Positions 1 to 8,908 are shown, numbered from the stretch's first letter. The stretch: DNA of 64,000 nt from Gammaproteobacteria bacterium (GCA_015487785.1 WFPC01000011.1:1-64000); one strand, 5' to 3'. The notes: generated by a model not told the origin, from the sequence alone. A program made the numbers and translations.

Positions 1-187
1 ACCACATCCCTGGGCGGGAAAACACGACTCTTGCGTCCGATTATTGACACCCACGAGAAAACTTAAGGGCCTCTGATCAATTCGTGAAAGCTTGCTGAGC
101 GGCTAGATATAGCAGCTACGGTCACAAAAACTACTTCTCACCATCTGCCAGGCAGAACTTGAAGAGCGGCAGAGAGAATCTCGCAGT

Positions 188-215
188 TTTGTTACCTTCA
201 CCTCTGGGTAACAAA
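188..215. repeat. Spaced inverted repeat (possible operator or hairpin)
   Basis: TTTGTTACC (188-196) is followed after 10 bases by GGTAACAAA (207-215), a perfect 9-bp inverted repeat. It lies about 200 bp before the candidate promoter of the PEP-CTERM gene. The spacing would suit an upstream activator site, or it could form an RNA hairpin. There is no T-run after it to make a clear terminator. The binding protein is unknown. Confidence 0.45.
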
Positions 216-411
216 TAACCAAATTACTCTGACCCCTTTGATCTGATTGGAATGGCCCCTCTCTCCCGTAAAGCCACAAAATAACGAAGGTCGCGAAGCA
301 TCATTAGCATACAAAGCCACTGTCGGCAATTTTTACACAACCTGTTCTCACAGGCGCCAAAACCCAACCCCATACGACAAAACCCGCTGAAATATAAATA
401 TATTTTATCAT

Positions 412-428
412 TTGGCATAATTGTTGAT
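412..428 (+). promoter_or_regulatory. Possible sigma-54 (-24/-12) promoter of the PEP-CTERM gene
   Basis: TTGGCATAATTGTTGAT matches the RpoN pattern YTGGCACGRNNNTTGCW at the GG of -24 and at TTG of -12, with the right 11-base distance from G415 to G426. The essential GC of the -12 element reads GA here, so the match is imperfect. It would leave a leader of roughly 80 bases before the ATG at 520. PEP-CTERM genes in floc-forming bacteria are known to need RpoN, which makes the site plausible but not proven. Confidence 0.33.
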
Positions 429-519
429 TATTGTCTGCCGCCATTAACAAACAATGGCCCCAACAAGGAAGTCACCCCAGGCATCCGCAACCTGTCTGGG
501 TAATTACAAGGATATTTCT

Positions 520-2295
520 ATGAACACCAACCGAATCATTTCACGCGGCATATCCGCATCCCTTATTTCTTTTCTGGCTTTTACGTCGCCTTCTCAGGCA
601 ACCCTCATCAGCAGTGGAGGCGTCCTGCCAAGCAACCTCTCATGGCTGGCAAACTACTCCGGCATAATGCGAGTGGGAATTAACCAATATTATGGAAATG
701 GAGCGCCTGAAGATGGGGTATTCGAAGTCAATACCGGACCTGGCTACAGTGTGGTAAACAGCGCAGGAATGAAAATAGGCGACACTGACGCAACCGGAAC
801 GGTCAGACTCATCGGCAATGGCAACACAGGCTCTGCCCGCATAAATATTGGCCAGTTCGGCATACAGACCGGGAATGGAGGAACGGGCAACCTGGAAATC
901 AGAAACGGGGGAGTGGTCAACAGCGAAGAGAATATCTATCTCGGAGCCCAAGGCTTGAGTAACACTCCAGGTGTATCAAACGTCATCATCGATGGGACAG
1001 GCTCCATTCTGCAGACCCAGCAGGCTTCCTCGGGAGACTGGTGGGCCAGAGACGGTGGGCGGATTTATATTGGCTTCGGCCAATCGAACAATACAGTGAC
1101 CCTATCCAATGGCGGCTTGATGCAAGCCCTGAGCGGAAACGTTGGAGATCAGGGCGACGATGGTAGCATTTGGATTGGCTCATCCCAGGACCCCGGATCA
1201 AGCGCCACGGTGAATGTATTGGGCACAGGCTCCACCATGAGAGCCGACACCTCTATTGACGTAGGATCACGAGACACAGAAAGTTCTTCCTACCTGAACA
1301 TCATGGCTGGTGGGCGGGCGGAAACGGCTTGGACCTACATCAGCACACTCAACGGGGTGGCCGATGTGCTAGTCAGCGGTAATGCATCAACACTCGTCTC
1401 AGAAGGCATTACACTCGGAGGCCCGACCGTGATATACGGTTACACGGCAAGCGGCGTCCCTGGCGCTTCGCCTGACTGGGACTATATCTGGAATTCTCTT
1501 TCCGAAGGACAGCAGGTACGCGATATAAATGGAAACCTGCTGTTTGATGACCTGGGAGAACCAGTATTGGCCGTACCACATCCCACTTTTGGCACTCTGG
1601 TTCCCGACACCGTTCTTGAGGGCAACAAAATATTTGCAAAAGAAACCGGCAACCTGATCGTTGAAAACGAGGCAAGTGTCAATGCAAGAACTATTGTTAT
1701 CTCAACAAATCAGGCCCGCTCTCAAGCAGTCAATAACCAAGGTGCAACGCTAACCGTACGCAACGGTGCAGTAGTAACTGCTGATATAACTGTTTTCGAG
1801 GATGGCGTTCTGAATGGCGGACAAGGACAGATTGTCGGTAATGTCTTCGTTGAAGGAGGAACTGTTGCACCAGGAAATTCTCCCGGCGTAATGATTATAG
1901 ATGGCAACCTGGAACTGATCAGCGGCCTCCTGGAACTCGAAGTCACGGATTCGCTTATGGATTCCTTCGTAATATCCGGCGACCTTATCATTGGTGAGGA
2001 CCTGATTGTGGATATCATGCTCGATACACAAACCAATTCTTTTTTGAGCCTGGACTTGGAAGATTTCTTTCAGGCCTCAGGAAATGTCACTATCGACCCA
2101 AACTTCAGCCTTTTCGACAATGTCAATGTATATGGGTCGACCAATCATTCCACGCTCTTGCTCAGTTTCAACGGTAATCAGCGGACTTTCGGAGCCGCAG
2201 CCACAGTTCCCGAGCCATCCACCATCGCACTGCTTGGCTTGTCCCTGATGGGCCTCGTGATAGCCAGGCGCAACCGTAGATTCGCCACCCAATAG
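520..2295 (+). CDS. PEP-CTERM sorted beta-solenoid surface protein
   Basis: Predicted exported protein of 591 residues. The ATG at 520 is chosen because AAGGA lies just upstream and a signal peptide follows (MNTNRIISRG..., cleavage near PSQA). An upstream in-frame ATG at 454 would bury that signal. The middle consists of loosely repeated Gly/Asn/Val-rich strands (NGGVV, NGGLM, NGAVV and the autotransporter-like APGNSPG) that suggest a beta-solenoid. The end carries VPEPSTIALLGLSLMGLV followed by RRNRR, the PEP-CTERM tripartite signal: PEP motif, transmembrane helix, basic cluster. Such proteins are processed by an exosortase and placed at the surface or in exopolymer; no exosortase gene lies in this window. 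Base composition is AT-richer than the neighbours, which hints at transfer or surface-gene drift. Ligand or structural role is unknown. Confidence 0.85.
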   Translation: MNTNRIISRGISASLISFLAFTSPSQATLISSGGVLPSNLSWLANYSGIMRVGINQYYGNGAPEDGVFEVNTGPGYSVVNSAGMKIGDTDATGTVRLIGNGNTGSARINIGQFGIQTGNGGTGNLEIRNGGVVNSEENIYLGAQGLSNTPGVSNVIIDGTGSILQTQQASSGDWWARDGGRIYIGFGQSNNTVTLSNGGLMQALSGNVGDQGDDGSIWIGSSQDPGSSATVNVLGTGSTMRADTSIDVGSRDTESSSYLNIMAGGRAETAWTYISTLNGVADVLVSGNASTLVSEGITLGGPTVIYGYTASGVPGASPDWDYIWNSLSEGQQVRDINGNLLFDDLGEPVLAVPHPTFGTLVPDTVLEGNKIFAKETGNLIVENEASVNARTIVISTNQARSQAVNNQGATLTVRNGAVVTADITVFEDGVLNGGQGQIVGNVFVEGGTVAPGNSPGVMIIDGNLELISGLLELEVTDSLMDSFVISGDLIIGEDLIVDIMLDTQTNSFLSLDLEDFFQASGNVTIDPNFSLFDNVNVYGSTNHSTLLLSFNGNQRTFGAAATVPEPSTIALLGLSLMGLVIARRNRRFATQ

Positions 2296-2307
2296 AATCT
2301 CGATCCC

Positions 2308-2336
2308 GCCCCCCGGCAAGCCGGGGGGCTTTATTT
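2308..2336 (+). terminator. Rho-independent terminator of the PEP-CTERM gene
   Basis: A perfect 10-bp stem, GCCCCCCGGC (2308-2317) with GCCGGGGGGC (2320-2329), is closed by AA and followed by TTTATTT. It starts 12 bases after the stop codon at 2295. The T-rich tail is on the plus strand, so it mainly serves the PEP-CTERM gene. For hldD coming from the other side no U-tract follows the stem. Confidence 0.88.
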
Positions 2337-2396
2337 CATGTGCGTGGATACGCCTCCGCCATAACCCGAACATTCCAGCCGCCGAACCGCACGGCC

Positions 2397-3350
2397 TCAA
2401 TGCTCGCGCGCATTGAGCCAGTCCAGATAGCGCCTCACTCCTTCTTCCACATTGGCGAAATCCGCCGTGTAGCCGGCCGCGCGCAGGGCGCTCATGTCGG
2501 CCTCGGTGAAGCTCTGGTAGCGTCCCTTGAGATGTTCGGGAAAAGGAATGTACTCGATCTCGCCACGCCCATGCCAGGCGATCACCGCACGCGCCACGTC
2601 GTTGAAGCTCTGGCTGCGCCCGGTGCCCAGATTGAAGATGCCCGACACTTCTGGATGCGCCAGCAGCCACAGGTTCACCGCGACCACGTCGCCCACGTAG
2701 ACAAAATCACGCCGCTGCTCGCCATTGCCATAGCCATCGCTGCCCTCGAACAGGCGCAGCCTGCCCTGCTCGCGCAGTTGATTGTTGAAATGAAAGGCCA
2801 CACTGGCCATGCTGCCCTTGTGCTGTTCGCGGGGACCGTAGACATTGAAATAACGCAAACCCACCACCTGGGAAGCAGCTTCCGGCAGCAGGCGGCGCAC
2901 ATACTGGTCAAACAGAAACTTGGAGTAGCCATAGACATTGAGCGGCTGTTCGAACTGGCGTTCCTCGCGAAACACCGGGCCGGCCCCGTACACCGAGGCC
3001 GAGGAGGCGTAGATGAACGGCACCTGGTGCTGCAGGCAATAATGCAACAGGGCCTTGGAATAGTCGTAGTTCACCGCCATCATCATGCGTCCGTCCCATT
3101 CGGTGGTGCTGGAACAGGCACCGTTGTGGAAAATCGCCTGTAACGGCGCCTCGAAGGGCCCACCGGCCTCGATACGCCGCAGAAAGTCGTCCTTGTCCAT
3201 ATAATCGGCGATCTCGCAATCGGCGATGTTGCGAAACTTGGTACCGTCACTGAGATCGTCCACCACCAGGATGTCCTGGCGACCCTGATCATTGAGTTGC
3301 TTGACGATGTTGCTGCCGATGAAGCCGGCGCCGCCGGTGACTACGATCAT
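2397..3350 (-). CDS. hldD: ADP-glyceromanno-heptose 6-epimerase
   Basis: This enzyme converts ADP-D-glycero-D-manno-heptose into ADP-L-glycero-D-manno-heptose, the donor for the LPS inner core. The 317-residue protein is an extended short-chain dehydrogenase: the NAD(P) motif [10 protein letters not shown] is at residues 5-14, the catalytic YxxxK appears in VYGYSK near residue 140, and [10 protein letters not shown] follows. Length matches E. coli HldD (310). It lies 50 bp downstream of hldE on the same strand, so the last two steps of ADP-heptose synthesis are probably co-transcribed. Confidence 0.96.
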   Translation of the reverse strand: MIVVTGGAGFIGSNIVKQLNDQGRQDILVVDDLSDGTKFRNIADCEIADYMDKDDFLRRIEAGGPFEAPLQAIFHNGACSSTTEWDGRMMMAVNYDYSKALLHYCLQHQVPFIYASSASVYGAGPVFREERQFEQPLNVYGYSKFLFDQYVRRLLPEAASQVVGLRYFNVYGPREQHKGSMASVAFHFNNQLREQGRLRLFEGSDGYGNGEQRRDFVYVGDVVAVNLWLLAHPEVSGIFNLGTGRSQSFNDVARAVIAWHGRGEIEYIPFPEHLKGRYQSFTEADMSALRAAGYTADFANVEEGVRRYLDWLNAREH

Positions 3351-3400
3351 GTGGATACCCTTGCAGTTTATGAAGTTTCAGGATGATAGCACAGGCCGCT

Positions 3401-4825
3401 TCACAGTCGGCGAATGCGCTCGATGATGGAAGAGGTGGAGCAACCGTCGACGAAATGCAGGATGCGCACCTCGCCGCCGCCGGCGGTGACGCAATCATAC
3501 CCGGCCACTTCCTCGGCACGATAATCGCCCCCCTTGACCAGCACGTCGGGCTTCACCTGGCAGATCAGTCGTTCGGGGGTGTCCTCGGAAAACGGCACCA
3601 CCCAGTCCACGCTGGCCAGACCCGCCAGTACCGCCATACGCTGGGCCAAGGGGTTGACAGGGCGCTGCGCGCCCTTGAGCCGACGCACCGAGGCATCGTC
3701 GTTGACCGCCACTACCAGGCGATCACCCAATTGCCGGGCCTGCTCCAGGTAGGACACGTGTCCGGCATGCAGGATATCGAAGCAACCGTTGGTCATCACC
3801 ACCCGTTCGCCGCGCTCACGGGCATCGGCCACCGCTGCCAACAGGCTGGCCTCGTCCACCACGCCCTGATCGTGCTCCTGATCGGCTTTCAACGCCAGGC
3901 GCAGCTCCGACTCGGTGATGGCCGCCGTACCCAGCTTGCCCACCACAATGCCCGCCGCCAGGTTGGCCAGGGCGGTGGCCTCCTCCAGTTCCTCGCCACA
4001 GGCCAGGGCCGCCGCCAACACCGAGATCACGGTGTCGCCGGCACCGGTGACATCGAAAACCTCGCGCGCCCGGGTAGGCAGGTGAAAGGCCCGGCCGTCC
4101 TCGTGGATCAGGGACATGCCGTGTTCACCCCGGGTCACCAGCAGGGCCCGCAGGCACAGCTCCCGCAACAGGGTATGCCCCTTGGCCACCAGTTCGTCCT
4201 CGTCGCCACAAGGCCCCGCCACCGCCTCGAACTCGCTCAGGTTGGGGGTGATCACATCGGCGCCACGGTAGATGGAGAAGTCGCGCCCCTTGGGATCCAC
4301 CAGACTCAGGCGCCCTTGGCTGCGGACCTGATCGATGAAATCCGCCACTGCTCGCAGCGTTCCCTTGCCATAGTCGGAAAACACCACCACCTCGTGTTCC
4401 GCCAGCCGCTCCCGGAAACGCTCCAGCAAGGGGGCCTGGTCGTAGGCTTCCAGGGCATGTTCGAAGTCCAATCGGATCAACTGCTGGTGCCGGCTGATCA
4501 CTCGCAACTTGGTGATGGTATCCACCCCCGGCAGGCGTAGAAAGTGACAGTTCACCCCGGCCTTTTCCAGTCGCTCCTGCAGACGCTCGGCCATCTCGTC
4601 CTGGCCCACCACGCCCAGCAAGCTCACCTGCCCTCCCAGGGCGGCGATGTTGAGCGCCACGTTGGCCGCGCCGCCGGGACGCTCCTCGGCCTCGCCCACC
4701 CGTACCACGGGCACCGGCGCCTCTGGCGAAATACGCGAGGTGGCCCCGTGCCAGTAGCGATCGAGCATCACGTCGCCCACCACCAGTACCCTGGCCTGCC
4801 GGAAATTGGGATTTCTCAGTTGCAT
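3401..4825 (-). CDS. hldE: Bifunctional heptose-7-phosphate kinase / heptose-1-phosphate adenylyltransferase
   Basis: The N-terminal ribokinase-like domain phosphorylates D-glycero-beta-D-manno-heptose 7-phosphate at C1, and the C-terminal domain adenylylates heptose 1-phosphate. Visible marks are VVGDVMLDRYWHG near the start, the sugar-kinase motif GGAANVALNIAALGG, the anion-hole motif VTGAGDTV, and the nucleotidyltransferase motif NGCFDILHAGHVSYL with HxGH. The ATG at 4825 (474 aa) is chosen because it aligns with the E. coli protein (477 aa); an upstream frame adds 14 unlikely residues. It is divergent from the WaaE-like gene at 4939 and followed by hldD. Confidence 0.95.
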   Translation of the reverse strand: MQLRNPNFRQARVLVVGDVMLDRYWHGATSRISPEAPVPVVRVGEAEERPGGAANVALNIAALGGQVSLLGVVGQDEMAERLQERLEKAGVNCHFLRLPGVDTITKLRVISRHQQLIRLDFEHALEAYDQAPLLERFRERLAEHEVVVFSDYGKGTLRAVADFIDQVRSQGRLSLVDPKGRDFSIYRGADVITPNLSEFEAVAGPCGDEDELVAKGHTLLRELCLRALLVTRGEHGMSLIHEDGRAFHLPTRAREVFDVTGAGDTVISVLAAALACGEELEEATALANLAAGIVVGKLGTAAITESELRLALKADQEHDQGVVDEASLLAAVADARERGERVVMTNGCFDILHAGHVSYLEQARQLGDRLVVAVNDDASVRRLKGAQRPVNPLAQRMAVLAGLASVDWVVPFSEDTPERLICQVKPDVLVKGGDYRAEEVAGYDCVTAGGGEVRILHFVDGCSTSSIIERIRRL

Positions 4826-4938
4826 GACAGCCTGCCGTGCCGTGAAAAGCTGGCCATTATACATCAAGCCGGCAAGGCTAGTGACTCAGCCGACAATATC
4901 CTATAGGGTACTGCCAACAGCTTCGATATCCATAGCCC

Positions 4939-5715
4939 ATGCCCACACTCGCCGCCGTATTGATCGTGAAAGACGAGCAGGACAATCTCGCCGCCTGCCT
5001 GGACAGTCTGCGCTGGGCAGACGAAATCGTGGTCTACGACACCGGCAGCCGTGATGCCACGCGGGAGATTGCCCGCCGCTACACCGAGCGGGTGATCAGC
5101 GACCCCGACTGGCGGGGCTTTGGCATCGCCCGACAACGGGCCCAGCGCCAAACACGGGCCGACTGGATCCTGATGGTGGATGCCGACGAGCGGGTGAGTC
5201 CCGAGCTGGCCGCGGAAATCCGCGCCATCATCCGCCATGAGCCGGCGCACACCGTCTACCAGTTACCCCGCCTGACCTGGGTGTTCGGCCGTTTCATCCG
5301 CCATGGCGGCTGGTACCCCGACCCTGTCACCCGCCTCTATCCCAATGCGCTGACCCACTATGACGATGCCCTGGTCCACGAACGCCTGCGCCTGCCCGCG
5401 GGCACGACGGTACAGCGCCTGCGCCATCCACTCATCCACTACAGCTATCGCGACCTGCGCCACTACCTGGTCAAATCGGCCCAGTACGCCGATGACTGGG
5501 CACGCCAGCAGGCCGCCCGCGGCAAACGTGCCGGCCTCGCCCAGGGGCTGTTGCATGGCGCGGGCTGTTTCCTGCGCATGTATCTCTTCAAGGCGGGTTT
5601 TCTCGACGGCCCCCAGGGCCTGCTGCTGGCCCTGCTCTCGGCTCATTCCACCTTCGTGAAATACGTCGCGCTGTGGGAACGCGATGGCCGCACTAGAGAA
5701 GAAAACGCTCGCTGA
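4939..5715 (+). CDS. Family 2 glycosyltransferase, WaaE/KdtX-like (LPS core)
   Basis: The 258-residue protein starts with the GT2 nucleotide-sugar fold: AAVLIVKDEQDNLAACLDSL, then YDTGSRDAT, and the metal-binding DxD-like MVDADERVSPEL near residue 80. It resembles WaaE (KdtX) beta-1,4-glucosyltransferases, which add glucose to the inner-core heptose, and it sits among heptose and heptosyltransferase genes. The acceptor sugar cannot be read from sequence. Its 3' end overlaps the oppositely oriented family 9 transferase by 23 bp (5693-5715). A basic C-terminal segment (RQQAARGKRAGLAQG) followed by a hydrophobic stretch suggests peripheral inner-membrane association. Confidence 0.85.
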   Translation: MPTLAAVLIVKDEQDNLAACLDSLRWADEIVVYDTGSRDATREIARRYTERVISDPDWRGFGIARQRAQRQTRADWILMVDADERVSPELAAEIRAIIRHEPAHTVYQLPRLTWVFGRFIRHGGWYPDPVTRLYPNALTHYDDALVHERLRLPAGTTVQRLRHPLIHYSYRDLRHYLVKSAQYADDWARQQAARGKRAGLAQGLLHGAGCFLRMYLFKAGFLDGPQGLLLALLSAHSTFVKYVALWERDGRTREENAR

Positions 5716-6718
5716 TGAGCGCGGCGGCGGCATCCACGTCCACCCGGCGCATGTCGTCACCTTCGGGCGGGCTGAAGGCCAGGCGGCGTTCGGGCGCGCT
5801 GAGGGTCTGCCAGCGCAAGCTGGAATTGACCCGGCTGGCGGGATAGAAGCCCGCCGTGGGCCGGTCCAGGGCACCGGCGATATGCAGGGGGCCGGTGGAG
5901 CCGCTGATGAATACATCGGCCCCCTGCAACTGACGACAGAAGGCCAGCAGGCCCTGGCGCGAGAGATAGGCCAGCGAGGCAACCCCCTGCGCGCGCAGTC
6001 TTTGCGTCAGTTGCCGCGCCAGTTCCTCCTCGCCGGGACCGGCGCTGATCACCACGGTATGCCCGTGGCGGCTGCGCAGGCCCGCGGCCAGGCGGGCGTA
6101 CTGCGCCGGATCGAGGTTGTTGGCCGAGCCCCCGGAGCCCGGATGCAGAAAGACTAGGCGATGCTCTGCGGGAATCCCGTGTTCCGCCATGAGCGCCCGG
6201 CGGCTCGCCGCCACTTCCCCCGGCTCGAAACGCAAATAGGGACGTTGCAATTCCTCGGCGGCGCTCACGCCCTGCTGTTCCAGAAAGTGACGCACCAGAT
6301 CCAGGTTATATTGGTATTCCGGTTTGATGGAACGAGAACGGCGCTGGCGCAGACGCTGGTTGTAGAACACTTGGGCCAGCTTGGTGGCCGGCGCCAGGCG
6401 ATAGGGAATACCGGCCAAACGACAGAGAAATCCCACGCGAAAGCTGGAGAACAAAGTGATGACCACATCGAAATCCCGCTCCCGCATCTGCCGGGCCAGC
6501 GCCAGTTGCTCGGCCCGAGGCGCTGAGGGCCCCGGATCCTTCAGCACTTCGTCGATCCAGGGAGAAATGCGCGCCAGGGGCTCGGTGTAGGCGGGCACCA
6601 GCACGCTGAGGCGGGCCTCGGGCAGGGAACGCTTGAGCAGTGAGAAGGCCGGCCAGGCGAGCATGAAATCACCCAGCTTATCGTTGCGAATCATGAGGAT
6701 ACGGGCATCCGGCCTCAT
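5693..6718 (-). CDS. Family 9 glycosyltransferase (heptosyltransferase-like)
   Basis: The 341-residue protein has the GT9 layout: N-terminal MIRNDKLGDFMLAWPAF and the C-terminal donor-binding part FLHPGSGGSANNLDP ... ADVFISGSTGPLHIAGALDRP. GT9 enzymes transfer heptose from ADP-heptose to LPS core. It is less like WaaC or WaaF than a third heptosyltransferase (WaaQ type), so no symbol is given. The ATG at 6718 overlaps the waaF stop by one base (TAATG), so translation is coupled. It is the last gene of the long minus-strand run and its end overlaps the converging WaaE-like gene. The reading frame stays open far upstream, but that part is only antisense/out-of-frame waaF sequence. Confidence 0.88.
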   Translation of the reverse strand: MRPDARILMIRNDKLGDFMLAWPAFSLLKRSLPEARLSVLVPAYTEPLARISPWIDEVLKDPGPSAPRAEQLALARQMRERDFDVVITLFSSFRVGFLCRLAGIPYRLAPATKLAQVFYNQRLRQRRSRSIKPEYQYNLDLVRHFLEQQGVSAAEELQRPYLRFEPGEVAASRRALMAEHGIPAEHRLVFLHPGSGGSANNLDPAQYARLAAGLRSRHGHTVVISAGPGEEELARQLTQRLRAQGVASLAYLSRQGLLAFCRQLQGADVFISGSTGPLHIAGALDRPTAGFYPASRVNSSLRWQTLSAPERRLAFSPPEGDDMRRVDVDAAAALISERFLL

Positions 6719-7746
6719 TATGGCGCAAACTCTCCCATGACCTCCAGCACCCGTTCCGGCTGCAACTCGCGCAAGCAGCGATAATGCCCCAGGGGGCATT
6801 CCTTCTTGAAACAGGGGCTGCATTCCAGTCCCAGGGAGATAATCTCGGCCCGTGGACTCAGGGGCGGAGTGTAGCCCGGGTCGGAGGAGCCATAGATGGC
6901 GTATACCCGTCGCTCCACGGCGGCGGCGATGTGCATCAGGCCTGAGTCGTTGCACACCACCGCATCGCTCAGCGCCAGCAGGTCGATCACCTCTTGCAGA
7001 TGAGTCTTGCCGGTGAGGTCCTCGCCTCCACCCATGGCCTCCACGATGGCCGCACCGGCGGCGCGGTCCTTGGCCGAGCCCAGCACCCACACCTGCCAGC
7101 CACGACGGAGATAATCCCGCCCCACGGCGGCGAAATACGCCGCCGGCCAGCGCTTGGCCGGGCCATATTCGGCGCCGGGACAAAAGGCCAGCACCGGACG
7201 CCTGGTATTCAGCCCGAGGCGCGCCAGGGCCCTCTGTTGCTGCTCCGGCGTACTGCTGAGACGCGGCGCCGGGATGTCGGCGGGCGAAAGTGGCGCGGCA
7301 TGAGGCGGTCGTGCCAGGCTGAGATAACGCTGCACCATCATGGGCAGGCGTTGCTTGTCCAACCGGCGCAGGTCGTTGAGCAACCCCCAGCGCTGTTCGC
7401 CGATGAAACCGGTGCGGCGGGCGATGCCGGCGCCGAAGGGCAACAGAGCGGCCTTCCAGGTGATGGGCAGCACGATGGCCCAATCATAGGCACGGGGACG
7501 CAAGGCCCGGCCCAGGCGATAGCGGTGCAGGGGCCTGAACTCGCCATGCCCCAGGGGCAACTCGATGGCCTCGCGCACCTCGGGCATGCGCGCCAGCAGG
7601 GGATGCGACCAGGCCGGCGCCACCACGTCGATGGCCGCACCAGGATGGGCCCGCGCCAGCCAGCGAAACAGGCTCTGGGCCATCACCATGTCACCCACCC
7701 AGGCGGGGCCGACCACCAGAATGGCCTGTACGGCGGTATCCGTCAC
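6718..7746 (-). CDS. waaF: ADP-heptose:LPS heptosyltransferase II
   Basis: WaaF adds the second L-glycero-D-manno-heptose to the LPS inner core at the cytoplasmic face of the inner membrane. Family marks are ILVVGPAWVGDMVMAQSLFR at the start, FCPGAEYGPAKRWP in the middle, and DAVVCNDSGLMHIAAA with YGSSDPGYTPP towards the end; a Cys cluster (CSPCFKKECP) is typical of WaaF. The GTG at 7746 is preferred: it gives 342 residues, close to E. coli WaaF (348), and begins 13 bp after the zinc-finger gene. An ATG at 7815 would overlap that gene by 56 bp. Confidence 0.92.
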   Translation of the reverse strand: MTDTAVQAILVVGPAWVGDMVMAQSLFRWLARAHPGAAIDVVAPAWSHPLLARMPEVREAIELPLGHGEFRPLHRYRLGRALRPRAYDWAIVLPITWKAALLPFGAGIARRTGFIGEQRWGLLNDLRRLDKQRLPMMVQRYLSLARPPHAAPLSPADIPAPRLSSTPEQQQRALARLGLNTRRPVLAFCPGAEYGPAKRWPAAYFAAVGRDYLRRGWQVWVLGSAKDRAAGAAIVEAMGGGEDLTGKTHLQEVIDLLALSDAVVCNDSGLMHIAAAVERRVYAIYGSSDPGYTPPLSPRAEIISLGLECSPCFKKECPLGHYRCLRELQPERVLEVMGEFAP

Positions 7747-7759
7747 CGCGGCGCGGCGC

Positions 7760-7960
7760 TCACTCGTCGTCGTCTCGCAAGATGTATTCGGCGCCGCAAT
7801 AGGGGCATTTGGCACGGCCCGTGTTCTCGATGGGCAGGTAGACCCGCGGATGGGAATTCCACAGGCTCATGCTGTCGAGCGGGCAGTGCAACGGCAGGTC
7901 CGCCCGCGTGATCTCGTAACGGTGTTCCGCATTGGGCTCGATTTTTTCGGCTTGTGCCAT
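7760..7960 (-). CDS. Small CHCC zinc-finger protein (NDUFS6-type domain)
   Basis: This 66-residue protein is almost entirely one zf-CHCC domain: HCPLDSMSLWNSHPRVYLPI then CPYCGAEYIL, giving the ligand set C-x-H-C-C seen in the NDUFS6 subunit of mitochondrial complex I and in many short proteobacterial proteins. The bacterial function is not established. It is nine bases after ilvE and 13 before waaF, so it is carried inside the operon, a placement that recurs near amino-acid and LPS genes in gammaproteobacteria as far as I recall. A zinc-dependent structural or regulatory role is only inferred. Confidence 0.82.
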   Translation of the reverse strand: MAQAEKIEPNAEHRYEITRADLPLHCPLDSMSLWNSHPRVYLPIENTGRAKCPYCGAEYILRDDDE

Positions 7961-7969
7961 GCTCTCTCC

Positions 7970-8896
7970 TCAGCGCTCTACCAGGGTCAACCAGTCACGG
8001 TGGCGATCCAGCCGGCCGTGCACCAGGTCGAAGTATTGTTTTTGCAGTTGCTCGGTGACGGGGCCACGACAACCGGCGCCGATGACGCGGTCGTCCAGTT
8101 CGCGGATGGGCGTCACTTCCGCCGCCGAGCCGGTGAAAAAGGCCTCGTCGGCGATATAGACCTCGTCGCGGGTGATGCGCTTTTCGCACACAGGGATACC
8201 GGCCTCCTCGGCCAGGGTGATGATGGTGGCGCGGGTGATGCCATCCAGCGCCGAGGTCAACTCGGGGGTGTAGAGCACGCCGTCGCGCACCATGAAGAAG
8301 TTCTCCCCGCTGCCCTCGGCCACGAAACCCTCGGCATCGAGCAACAGGGCCTCGTCGTAGCCGCAGCTCAGGGCCTCCTGCAGGGCCAGCATGGAGTTCA
8401 TATAGTTGCCATTGGCCTTGGCCTTGCACATGGTGATGTTGACGTGATGCCGGGTATAGGAGGAGGTGCGGATGCGAATGCCTTTCTCCAGCGCCTCCTG
8501 GCCCAGGTAGGCCCCCCAGGGCCAGGCCGCGATCATCACATGCACCCGCAGGTTGTCCGCGCGCAGCCCCATACCCTCGGAGCCGTAGAAACACATGGGG
8601 CGGATATAGGCCGACTCGAGGCCGTTGTCGCGCACCACCGCGCAGGTGGCACGGTTGATCTCGTCCTTGCTGAAAGGAATCTTCATCTGCAGGATGTGGG
8701 CGGAACGAAACAGGCGGTCGGTGTGTTCCTCGAGACGGAAAATGGCCGTGCCGGCCGCAGTCTTGTAGGCCCGCTGGCCCTCGAATACGCCCATGCCATA
8801 ATGCAGGGTATGGGTCAGGACATGAACCTTGGCCTCGCGCCAGGGCACGAACTCGCCGTCCAGCCAGATGACGCCGTCGCGGTCATCCATCGTCAT
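7970..8896 (-). CDS. ilvE: Branched-chain amino acid aminotransferase
   Basis: IlvE is a PLP-dependent class IV transaminase that makes Leu, Ile and Val from their 2-oxo acids with glutamate. The 308 residues match the family length. Motifs include WLDGEFVPWREAKVHVLTHT at the start, YIRPMCFYG, GYDEALLLD, and the PLP-phosphate binding EGSGENFFMVRDG. The ATG at 8896 has a GAGGAG ribosome site seven bases upstream, which fixes the start. It follows glnE by 12 bp in the same operon, so nitrogen control and amino-acid synthesis are transcribed together. Confidence 0.96.
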   Translation of the reverse strand: MTMDDRDGVIWLDGEFVPWREAKVHVLTHTLHYGMGVFEGQRAYKTAAGTAIFRLEEHTDRLFRSAHILQMKIPFSKDEINRATCAVVRDNGLESAYIRPMCFYGSEGMGLRADNLRVHVMIAAWPWGAYLGQEALEKGIRIRTSSYTRHHVNITMCKAKANGNYMNSMLALQEALSCGYDEALLLDAEGFVAEGSGENFFMVRDGVLYTPELTSALDGITRATIITLAEEAGIPVCEKRITRDEVYIADEAFFTGSAAEVTPIRELDDRVIGAGCRGPVTEQLQKQYFDLVHGRLDRHRDWLTLVER

Positions 8897-8908
8897 AGAT
8901 GCAGCTCC

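Larger units (their letters stand above)
1..519. other. Non-coding upstream region of the PEP-CTERM gene
   Basis: No convincing gene is seen on either strand over these 519 bases. The stretch is visibly richer in A and T than most of the window. It contains a spaced inverted repeat at 188-215 and a -24/-12-like promoter candidate at 412-428, both listed separately. The short open frames here have no ribosome binding site and no recognisable product. The gene to the left of the window is unknown. Confidence 0.6.

Noticed and set aside
224-418. 64-codon minus-strand frame before the PEP-CTERM gene
   Set aside because: No ribosome site, no similarity, and it overlaps the candidate promoter.
5693-7483. 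Apparent 596-residue glycosyltransferase with a long N-terminus
   Set aside because: The first 255 residues are the waaF gene in another frame; the real start is ATG 6718.
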